This document shows positions 50,236 to 64,000 of a DNA stretch of 64,000 nucleotides, piece after piece. The position numbers and the translations under genes are program-made. Origin of the DNA: Chamaecrista fasciculata (lineage: Eukaryota; Streptophyta; Magnoliopsida; Fabales; Fabaceae); the NCBI GenBank assembly GCA_003254925.1, contig QANZ01027344.1:157578-221577 (forward strand), written 5' to 3'. Below the pieces are notes generated by a model that had not been told where the DNA came from, did no database searches, and worked only from the letters and a program-made list of their open reading frames with translations. How positions within the stretch are numbered: position 1 is the stretch's first letter; each line of letters starts with the position of its first letter.

Positions 50236-53200
50236 ATGGCTCTTGTTTCTCTCTCTTCTCTCTCGTCTCCTCCTTCCTCTTCTTCTCGTCTTCAACTTCA
50301 CCGACCAATCTCTCTCTCTCCTCACAGAATCGCTGCTTCTTCTGCTTCCGCTTTTGATTCCGCCACCGATTCGCTTTCGCCGCCGTCCACTTCCAATTTA
50401 ACGCCGAAAGTCGTCGTCACCAGGGAGCGTGGCAAGAATGTCAAGCTTATCGCTGCTCTGGTATATATTCTATTCACTTCTCCTTCCTCTCTTAGTTTAT
50501 ACCATGAATCGCTGTTTTTTTCGCTGTTTTGTTTTGCTGTTTAGCTCGTTTTCATTGCCTCAATGTGTTTGATTTTTGAGTCTTACTGTAGCTTCCCTCA
50601 TTGTCCTGCTTGCTTCTCCTTTCGTTCGAAAATGTTGTTCCGTGTTTTTCTTTGACTTATCCAGAATGAATTCGCAATGTATTTTATTTTAGAGTCTCAC
50701 ATTGCTTGCGATGACAACTGGCAACCATGTCCTCTAGGTGTTCGATTAAAGGCCGGAAAGAATGGAACATTTCGTCTTTTTTTTTTTCCTTCTGAATTCC
50801 TGTGTCTTCTTTCCCGGCATTTTAAAATCATTTTCCTGAAGCTTCCTGGAACTTTAAAGCCGTTCTCGTAAATAAAGAAATAAAGAAAGAAAGTATAAAA
50901 ACTAATGTAAACTCATACACTTTGATAGAAACCACTCATGCTAATTTCTTTTCGTCGAATATAATTTACGTAGAAAAACTCATGTCGGAGTATAGAAAAC
51001 ATAAGGCTGCCACAATGTGGATGAGTGCAGTAAGGCATTTCACTCAGAAACACGTTCTGTTTCAACTTTGAAGCTTATGCTTGATCTACCATATAAACTT
51101 GATCTAGTAATTGTTAGCTTCTCTATAACGCTTGCGTTCTTCAAGTTTTCTACATACCAGGTATATTATCAAGTTCTCTTAGACAATGCACTGGGACGAC
51201 TGATATTTGCTAACTTGGCCTTTCTTCATAGTATATATATATATATTATATATATATGGTATCAGCATTACCGTTGTCACTTTGTCTGTACTGGTATTTT
51301 TGCAAGTTTTGTTGTTCCATCTTTCAATTTTTATCAACAACAGATAGTCAAAAACTAAATAAAGCATTTAATCTCTCATTGAACTTTGCTTAACATTTCT
51401 CTAATCATCCCTGAATATATAGTCAAAGTGGCCATGCACTGATTCTTATATTGTAAATCCTTTATAGAGGACCATTAGGGTGATTTAATTTCACTATGAT
51501 TAGATTTTTGGGTGACAGATAATCCAAATTGGTGTTCCTTACACTGCTTTTTTCATTTTATTCTCTCTTCTCTTCCATCTTCCACTGGGAATTTTTTTAT
51601 AAAATGTTATATGTACTAAGGCAATCAGTTGAGTATTTGACCCAGACCATGTCTAGATTCTAGAATAACTAAAGGGTAATTGAAATACTTAATAAAAGTG
51701 TTAAGTAGCTTCTTAGAAGATTTTCCAGTTGGATGAAACTAAAATGTTTTTTTGATTTGGACGCAGGCTAAACATAAAATTAATTGTTTGGAGCTTCCTC
51801 TCATTGAGCACACTTTGGGACCTGACTTAGATAGACTTCCTTCTGTATTAAGTGGTGAGTTTTATTGTGGACTTCATCTTCACATTTTATGTCATTACCT
51901 CATTGACTGCATGCCTTTGTGATTGAGATATCGGTTATTCAATTTAAGACAACATCAACTTGTTCCTTTCAATGTAAAATTTATCTGTACAAGTTGGAGT
52001 TGGCCTAATTTGGACATGTGCTTCTGTATGTTTGTTATTTGACATTGGATCCTGCATGTGTGCTTCTATTCTTTGTCAGATATTGGCTTGGGGATTCCTG
52101 CCTTTATATAGACTCATGATGAAATTTGGTGTTTAGGAGCATAATTTAGTTTTTTTTCCTTTTCAATTTAAAAGTGTCATTAGAATTTGTTAATTGTTAT
52201 ATTTTAGTTATGTTTTCCAGCTCTCATAACTACATTACTCGTGCATTTGACATTGAGCTTAAAGGCACCTTATTGCTTTTCACTGATTTATTTTTTACCT
52301 TCTTCCTTAATATGACAGATAATTCATTTGACTGGATTGTCATAACATCCCCAGAAGCAGGTTCAGTCTTTCTAGATGCATGGAGGTAAGAGTTATGAGT
52401 TGCTAATTAAATTCCAAATCATATTTATACATTGAAGAGTTTGTAAAGCTTGTCCAGTTTTTTGTATTTTTATCATTGATTCTCTCTATGGAATACAAAC
52501 TCTATGCATTTGTTATCTTTCTTACTGCAAATTTTGATACCTATTTCATTTTTTTTTTGGTAAACATACCTATTTTATATGATATGTCTTTCTTGACTTT
52601 AATTTCAGTATCATATGTTACTTTGTGGAATACTTTTTTTTTTCTTTTGTCCAGAATATGTGAAAAACTTGCAAACCATATCTCTTTTGAAAAATAATAA
52701 GTCAGTTACTTAACCCAATTGTCTGTGATCTTCAAATCAACTGGTTATGATTCGTTAGTTGTCAAAAAATGCTTATCTTCCCTATTTCAGTCTCTGTTTT
52801 CTCCATTTTCACATTATCATTGACTACAAGCTCAAGTTTCTTTTTTCCCATTAAATAACTATAAATTTTAACTCTTTATCTAGTCAGTCTGAATTTAACA
52901 ATCCAACATTTTGAAGTGGTTTTAATATAAATACATCTCTAGAAGGGTACCATAAACATTCAAAGTTTTGATTTGTGTTTCCCTTTGTTTTATTTGATCT
53001 AGCTAAAGTTGTTAATTCTCTTTCCACTTAAACAAAACCCATTTATCAGCCCTCTTCTTTAGCTATGATTGAGCTTTGGACCATCAGAGAATATTATTGT
53101 GCTGTTTTTCTGGCACTAGTTGCTTGCCATGAAGTTTTCCTACCTCATGGAAGGTGGATAAAATGCACAGGCCAGCTTTCCTTGACAAACCTAGATGAAG

Positions 53201-54096
53201 ATCTAACTTGGCTAAATGCCCACCTTTCAAACCCAGTATTAATGACAGTTATTCAGGGAAACGGAAAACTGAGGCAAGATAGCTTGGACCCAAAATTAAG
53301 AAACAGGAACAAATGAAATATAGGAATTGCTAAAGGGGGCAGAGGAAATGGGGTTGTGTCATGCATGCAGGCAGAGCTGTTGTGTTGATCATGTGCCACC
53401 ATGTTAGAAAATTACAGGCCATGTCAGCACTGATATCATGACAATTAGGTACTCTATTAGCCACGTAAGCCTGAAGGTTATAATGTTATAACTAAATCTA
53501 ATGTGGGGACTTAAAAAAAATTTGGAAAATAGAAAGACTTGTTTAATATATATACAGGTTAAATTAAAAATGAGTAAACTATAGGGACCAAATGTTTAGT
53601 AGAGCAAGTAAATATAAAAATTTACTGTTCTTTTCATTCAATTCTTTTATTTTTTTGGTCCTTAGAGCTGCTGGTACTCCTCATGTCAAAGTAGGCGTTG
53701 TTGGAGCTGGTACTGCAAGCATTTTTAAGGAAGTGTTGGTGTCAGCAAAACAGTCACTTGATGTTGCCTTTGCACCATCAAAAGGTATCTGTCCACGTAC
53801 TTAGCATAGACCGAGTTTAAATTGCACTTGCATTGTGTTATCCCAGTTTTGCTTCTTGACTATGCAGCTGACTGACTGCTACAAGTGTTTAAAGTATTCC
53901 ATAACCTGACAATAAGTTTTAAGATATATATGTAGATTATTACCTTGTTGAACAATTGATGAGTGGGCTTGTAGACTGGGGAGAGTAGGCCTTTACTTTA
54001 TGTGGATTATTCTGTGTATCAGTGGTGTAAGTGCATGTATATTGCTTTGAACAAAGCTGGAATGCTAGTCTGGGCCATAGACTGCTGTTTACTTTG

Positions 54097-54182
<86 letters not shown>

Positions 54183-56161
54183 TATATTGTCATTTTGAAT
54201 AGATAGGATCGTACACTTTCTAAACTGGCATCTCATCCTTAATCAGATAGTTGAACTCATCTTGGTTTTAATAAATTTCAGCGACAGGGAAGGTCCTGGC
54301 CACAGAGCTTCCAAAGAAAGGAAATAAATGCACTGTGCTATATCCTGCTTCTGCAAAGGCTAGCAATGAGATTGGTAAATGAATAATTTTGTTTGGAATT
54401 TATTAATTTCATTTTTAGTCCATCTTAAAATAATTATTATTTTTGTTTAATACTTGTATAAGTAATTGTGTATTAACTGTCAGCTTGATTTTTTTTTAAT
54501 CAGAGGAAGGACTTTCTAACCGTGGATTTGAGGTTACAAGGCTGAATACATACTCAACGGTAGAATATCTTTGCTTGGTGCCTCTATATTAGTTTAGAAA
54601 CATAGTTTAACATTAAACTTCGTCATTGCAGGCATTGCATATTCTTATGGTGTTTCTCATGATTGTTTGCCTAAAACCTTTTAAATGTATTGGTTTTACC
54701 TGAATTGAATTCCCAGTAAACAGTTTCATGGTCTTGTTGGCCAATAGCTTTGCTGTTCCTAAGTGCCATGTCACCTTTCAGTGTTAGTAAGTTGGAGGAA
54801 TATGTTACCAAATCATTAAACGTTGACTTCTCTTACCCTGTTCCCCTCAAGTTTCTGTATTGTGTCATATGTGCAAACGCACAGTTTCATAATAATCTCC
54901 ACCTATATATCCCTTTGGCATCTACAAGATGTAACTCCTTGGATTTGGTCCTAAGCTGCTGTTGCCAGAACTTGAACGAATGAAAAATAACTGAACTATC
55001 TGTCATATGGCAGGTACCAGTTCAGCATGTTGACCAAAGGACTCTAAAGCAGGCACTTGATGTACCTGTCATTGCAGTAGCTTCACCATCTGCAATTCGG
55101 TGAGTTTCTTATCTTATTTTATTTTTTCTTTCTTTCTCTTGTATTTTCTTACAAAAAAATTATTACCTAGTTATAACCTGCCTAGAGTTGATGATATATA
55201 CATTCAATTTTTAAACCCTTTTAATATATGCATGAGTTATACGTTACAGATTCTAGATCAGTTCAAGTAATATTATTACAATCTGGGATCCAGTTTTGGT
55301 CCCTTTGCTAGACGAGGGTCCTAATGACTTCAGAATTCATATATTTTAATTAAAAATCTTGGAATTTACTTCATCCTTTAATTTCGAACATTATAACAGT
55401 TTATTATTGCTCTTGGGAAGTTCTGTGGCATTTACCCAATTCATGTAATCTGATGTAACAGTGCCTGGAAGAATCTTGTTTCAGAGTCAGGTTGGAACAA
55501 TTCTGTTGCATGCATTGGTGAAACAACTGCTCAAATGGCAAAAAGATTAGGCTTCAAAAATGTCTACTACCCACCACAACCAGGCCTTGAAGGGTAATTA
55601 CTAACTATAGATCTTTTCGGATATACTGTCTAGAGTTCTGCACTATGACTTATGGCATCTTATTGGTATATAGAACCAGTTCTCTGTACTGAGTTTTTAC
55701 ATCTTCTGGTATATAAAAGAAACTTGGATTCGTTACTTTCATGTGATGTTTCTGCTAGCTCTTCTAATTTTGGTGTCCTTTCAGTTCAGAAATGCTTCTT
55801 TTCTTTTAAAAAAAGAAAAAGAAGAAAGCAAAAAATTATTTTCCCTTACTAGTACTGCTATCTCTATATTTGTCAGGTACTTGATGTTTCTTCCAAGTCA
55901 AGATTTCTATTTTTATTTTCTTAAGCTATGCCATAGAAGTTGGAAAGATGCATTGGATGCTTTAAAATAAGTTTAAGCGAATTATGAATTGAAGAATCAA
56001 GGCAGATACGTTGAATGACTTGATTTTAAGTTAAAGTGGCCAAGTATTTAGACTGCACTGTAATATTCTTATGATCTGTTTTTGATAACTTTCCTCCTTT
56101 TGACAGCTGGGTAGAAAGCATTCTTAAAGCTCTAGGGTCCCACGAGGAATCGTGGAGGTAG
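50236..56161 (+). CDS. UROS: Uroporphyrinogen-III synthase, chloroplastic
   Basis: It catalyses cyclisation of hydroxymethylbilane to uroporphyrinogen III with inversion of ring D, the last common step before chlorophyll/haem and sirohaem branch. Nine exons (50236-50460, 51767-51854, 52319-52385, 53666-53784, 54282-54374, 54504-54559, 55014-55099, 55462-55593, 56107-56161) join in phase to 306 aa. Residues 1 to about 55 are Ser/Pro-rich and serve as plastid transit peptide. The HemD fold shows [80 protein letters not shown] and a final WVESILKAL. An upstream in-frame ATG at 50167 would add 23 residues, but [11 protein letters not shown] is the better transit-peptide start. Intron 4 holds an (ATT)n array. 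It lies on the same strand as HO2. Confidence 0.96.
54098..54178. repeat. (ATT)n microsatellite in UROS intron 4
   Basis: About 27 nearly uninterrupted trinucleotide units, ending in a single ACT interruption. It is intronic. Confidence 0.97.
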
Positions 56162-57880
56162 CTTTCTCTGCCATTCAATTCATAACGACATGACGTTATT
56201 TACAACTGCGTTTCATGGAGCGATAATTGATCCATTTTGACATATGGACGGGTCACTTCATCTTCTCAGTAATATATTTTTGGGTTACTGGGGAGGCTAT
56301 CATGACTCGTGATATCTTTGTAGTGAAGGAAGATGTCTATCATGTAAATACGGTTGCTCCAATTCCATATTTTTATTCTATCATTAAGCCATGCACAATT
56401 GTGTATATTTCCCATGTGATCACTCATTGTCCATATTTACAGAAAGGATATTGGCATGGATGTATCTACTTCACCTTCAAATAAATTTGAGGTAATTGGT
56501 AGACTATATTTTCATGGATCGGATGCAGATATAATGTTTTTTTTTTGCCATTGAAAATACAGAGAAAACAAAAAAAAAAATTATCCTAAGCCAGAGCCGG
56601 TGGGAGATTGAACCGCAACATATGCAAAAGAGTTAATGGTGAGATCACAGTACCAAATGCCAAACAATGATGATAGGGGTTGATAAACCCAAATCTTTAG
56701 GCACATCCTCTTGACTCTACCATTTGTGATCCAAAGACTGCATCGTTCGTAAATCTACCCATAGCAAAAACATAAATTGATGGGAGAACAATAAATAAAT
56801 ATAGATCAATGAAAATACAACATTCTCAACAACCACTAAAACTACCAACAAACTCTTCTTTGCAAGAACCATATGTAATAATCTTGAAGTCAGAATGTGG
56901 AGAAGTGGACCAAGAATAATAACCCAAATCTTTCAAAGAAAAAAAAATGAGACCAAAGTTACTCATTTTTCAAATAAGTTGGTTTAGGAAGAACAATTTC
57001 ACTTCACAATTCATTCTAATCACAAATAGAAATCGAAGAAGAACTTATTTAAATAAAAATTGTCAATGATTTTCAAAGAGAAGGTTCTCTCATATAGCAA
57101 AAACAATAGAGAAAAGAATCTCATACTACAAGACCATAGTGTATTCATGATAAAGTACAGGGCCAAACAAATAGAGCTCAAAAGATTTTGTAAGGCATAC
57201 ATAAACTATGAACAAATCAAGTTTGCTGTTCTGAACCATAAACAACAAGAAATAATGATATAAAAGGCAACACATACCTTGAGAACATTCAAAATACAGA
57301 GGATTTACATCTCACCTACATCAGAAGCAATTATAAAAGATTAGTGAATTAAGAGGTGACACAATTCTCATTCCTCTTTTGAGGGAAGTCACCGCAACCA
57401 TAACCATAGTCATAATCATAGTTGTTAAAGACGAATTTTGACTTGTAAACTTGTCTAGTTTATTATCTTTTCTTAGTTTTAATTAACTTGACTACAAACA
57501 TTTTTTTTTTATTGAACTTTACATATAAACTTGTGAATTCGTAGTAAAATTGTAAATTTTAGATATATATTTTTTATTTTTAAACTAAAGTCGCAATCCA
57601 TCCAACCTAGTCTATTATAAATTTAATATTAGATTTAGATATTAGCGTAGTATGAAACTATGAATGAATAAGTATAGTTATATGCTTATATGTAAATTTT
57701 TAAGTTTAAAGTAGTGCATAGAAATATGACGGTATATTTAACCCAATTTATATGTATTATATTATATATAATTAAATGAATTTTTTTTTCAGTTCTATAT
57801 ATTATTTAATAGTTATTTGATTTAAATATATATATAAAAAAAGAAATTTATTTTTTTAATAGCCATAATATATTTTTTTG
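56162..57880. other. Intergenic between UROS and SMN-like genes
   Basis: The first few hundred bases are the probable UROS 3' flank. Poly-T and poly-A stretches at 56539 and 56570 bracket a segment with AAGCCAGAGCCGGTGGGAGA that may be a retroelement scrap. The rest is AT-rich. No gene was recognised. Confidence 0.4.
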
Positions 57881-57902
57881 GTGACAAAAGAGCCGAGCCA
57901 CC

Positions 57903-57914
57903 TATATATAAAAG
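57903..57914 (+). promoter_or_regulatory. Probable TATA box of SMN-like gene
   Basis: TATATATAAAAG lies in a GC-richer surround (CCACC before, GGGCAATTCGGGCG after). It is followed by leader-like sequence and an apparent untranslated first exon (about 57940-58110), with the coding start 1.2 kb further on. Confidence 0.5.
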
Positions 57915-59159
57915 GGCAATTCGGGCGTCGTCATGGGCGACGAGTGCACAGCATCGAAGCTAGCAATAGGAGCTCGGAGTTCAATCCTCGCAGTCTTGAG
58001 AAACGAAATCAGTAGGTGACTGAGGAGGACAAGTGTCGCCGGAAATAACATTTTCGCCGTCACTATTTCAACCTTGACGATCCTTCGGTTCGACCGGCAA
58101 GGTGAAATGCCCGAACACTTTTTCTTTTCCTACTAATTTATCAAAACTGTGAACTGTGATTAGTATTGCTGAAATGGATGGAGTCTACCAAAATTATAAG
58201 ATGGTCTTAATTCTTGAGGTTTTACTGATATCTGCCGATTCGGTCTGTATGTATACTAATTTCACTGCTGCAAATATGGGGAACTTTTTATTTATTTTTC
58301 TAAATCGGTGTATTTTGGATAATGACTTGTTTTTGTTATGTTCTAAGAAGTTGTATCGTGTGTGAGTATGTTTCATATGAATAGAACTAATTCTGCAAAT
58401 GTTCTAATGACTGGTATTGATATTATATGAAAGTCTTGTTTAGTGTGCTGTTATATACTCCTGTTTTAGTAGTGAGTAAATATGCTGCTCGGATCTCCAA
58501 TTTGTCATGATTCTGGATGAGAATCTTCTGGTTCTTATGATTTATGAAACACATGTTGATTAAAGTGGTGCTGAACAATGCCTATTTTTTTTAGCTTGAA
58601 TTGAGTTGTAAACCTTAGTTATCACCGGTCCAAAACGATCTAAGTTCTAACTTGGTTTTTGGAATGTTGAGTATTCAATATATCCAAATTGGCTGTTAAA
58701 TTCCAATGGTTCTCCGTTGCATTTTAATCCCATTGGTTGCAGATTGAGTTGGTAAAAATCTTCCCATGAATTTTACCACCCTTGATTTTGTCTGTCATTG
58801 TTAATTTGTAATAGAATTTGAGATAGAAAGTTGTTTGAAATGCGATGCTGTCTTACGGGTTTGTTGCATGATGTCAGTTTTGGAGCGTGGAATTTATGTT
58901 GTCTGTCCAAAATTTAGCATCTTAATGTTTTTAGCATGAATCTGCATCAGTTTTGAGTATGAGAAAACATGAGTTAATGTCTGTCTAAAGCACACAGCTG
59001 TCTCATTGGTTTTGCAGCATTGTCTTAGCTCGATTTTGGGTATGAAGTAGCTATGAACTTGTCCAAAGTGTCTGCTGCTGTATTATTGGTCTACAGCTTG
59101 AATTCAGCTTTACATCAGTTGTGAGTTGTGACAGGTTGTGAGAGTTAAGCTATCTCTCA

Positions 59160-63031
<3,872 letters not shown>

Positions 63032-64000
63032 TAGCCGCCTTAGAACTTTCAGTGGAAGCAAAAAGGTTGTAGTACCAAATATTTGTGCATTTACTTCACT
63101 TCCACAAGTTTACTAATTTCTTGTTTTCTGGCCTTCTATTCTTCAGACATACATGTTACCTGGTTTTGGTAGTGAATGCTAAGGTAAAAAAAGTGGAAAG
63201 TGACATTAGATAAACTTGATGTTTACCACACCTATTATGTCACAAATCAAAAATTTTGGACAAATTTGAGAATCTTTTGCAGAGAATATCATGAGATAGA
63301 ACTACCAAAGTTTTTTCGACCGTGCTTCGTACAGGATTACTTCCAATAGAAAAAATTGTGAAAAATCAAAGTTTTAACTCTATGTACAGTTGTAAAAAAA
63401 AAAGATTTCTAAGAAAGAAAAATAAATTTTAAGATAATTTAATAATAAAAGCCTAGCTTCTCTAAAAGGTGTTCTTTTTAGTATAAGTTTAAAAAAATAA
63501 TCTTCAAGTGTTATATACATATTTTTTATATAATAGTTGAATTAATAAATAAGAATAGTATATGTGAATGTATCAAATATTAATTCAATCTATTGATAAT
63601 ACTAATGTTTTTCAAATTTTTTTATGTTCCAATGACCAATATAATAAACATGATTAGCACACTATTTACCTTGAATGATGGCGCAGGCATCTCCCTAACA
63701 GAGGAACATGGACTGCTTTCAATTTTGAAGATGCCATATAAGATGCAAACAGTTGGTGCCCTCCTTCATACCATAAACAGTGAAAGAAAATATAGAACTA
63801 TATTGATATATTTGGTCTCATTGAAAAAAAAGCAGTTGTTTGAAATAAATATTTCTGAAGTAGACTTTAAAAAGACTGTAAAATGGAAATGGTTTGTGTA
63901 TGCCGAATGTGTAATAAAAAAAAATAGATTTTTTTTTTAAAAAGGAAAACAAACACATTTCCCTTTAAGAAATTTCAGCAAAACAAATTATAAATATTAT
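63032..64000. other. SMN 3' flank and window end
   Basis: 3' UTR of the SMN-like gene followed by AT-rich spacer. A frame at 63593-63940 has no recognisable domain; a segment starting after GCGCAG at 63688 might be an exon of another gene, but nothing supports it. Confidence 0.35.

Noticed and set aside
54002..54236. Poly-Leu and poly-Ile frames
   Set aside because: Produced by the (ATT)n microsatellite in UROS intron 4.

Overview
The window is nuclear DNA of a dicot plant. The genes have many introns with plant-type GT-AG junctions, two products carry plastid transit peptides, a third has a mitochondrial-like presequence, and the spacers are AT-rich and full of MITE-type elements, a SINE and a LINE. 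The Au-type SINE, the many 'ggtcccataactt' foldback elements and the long (ATT)n microsatellites suggest a legume, but that is inference. Three runs of N (33245-33270, 43717-44660 and single Ns at 18050 and 37686) show it is an assembled scaffold. I found no CRISPR array, operon or other prokaryotic system, and no tRNA or rRNA gene.

Layout. 1556-2302 (+): a small uncharacterised plant-specific protein, just downstream of two MITEs. 3431-5666 (-): RPN11, the deubiquitinase of the 26S proteasome lid, complete in 6 exons. 7857-15091 (+): a SERAC1-like alpha/beta hydrolase with a helical-repeat-like N-terminus, 10 exons, with an Au-type SINE in intron 3. 18222-20381 (+): heme oxygenase 2 type protein (HO2), with Arg in place of the haem-ligand His. 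21601-30199 (-): a multi-pass membrane calcineurin-like metallophosphoesterase, 15 exons. 35162-39103 (+): RBP47-type RNA-binding protein with three RRMs and a probable GC-AG last intron. 39104-50235: an 11-kb gene-free block of transposable elements. 50236-56161 (+): uroporphyrinogen-III synthase (UROS), 9 exons. 59160-63031 (+): SMN-like snRNP assembly protein without a Tudor domain, 5 exons. For every multi-exon gene I joined exons by eye; the reading phase closes at each junction and the predicted lengths are 210, 312, 1204, 311, 1016, 432, 306 and 316 aa.

How the genes relate. These are unrelated housekeeping genes with their own promoters. The one functional link is that HO2 and UROS, both tetrapyrrole-pathway proteins targeted to plastids, lie on the same strand within 40 kb. 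From memory their Arabidopsis counterparts are immediate neighbours (At2g26550 and At2g26540), so this looks like a conserved pair spread apart by insertion of other genes and repeats.

The most notable non-genic content is a set of Mutator-like foldback elements bounded by 9-bp target duplications (961-1228, 6342-7547, 42189-43357, 43469-44901). One of them is an almost complete 1.17-kb hairpin with a loop of about 54 nt. There are also hAT-like elements with 7-8 bp duplications (40257-40808, 40834-41602, 60109-60606), a five-copy palindromic MITE cluster (48678-49955) and a separate long inverted repeat (46914-47456). I saw no clearly new protein system; the repeat architecture and the variant proteins (HO2, SMN) are what deserve a second look.
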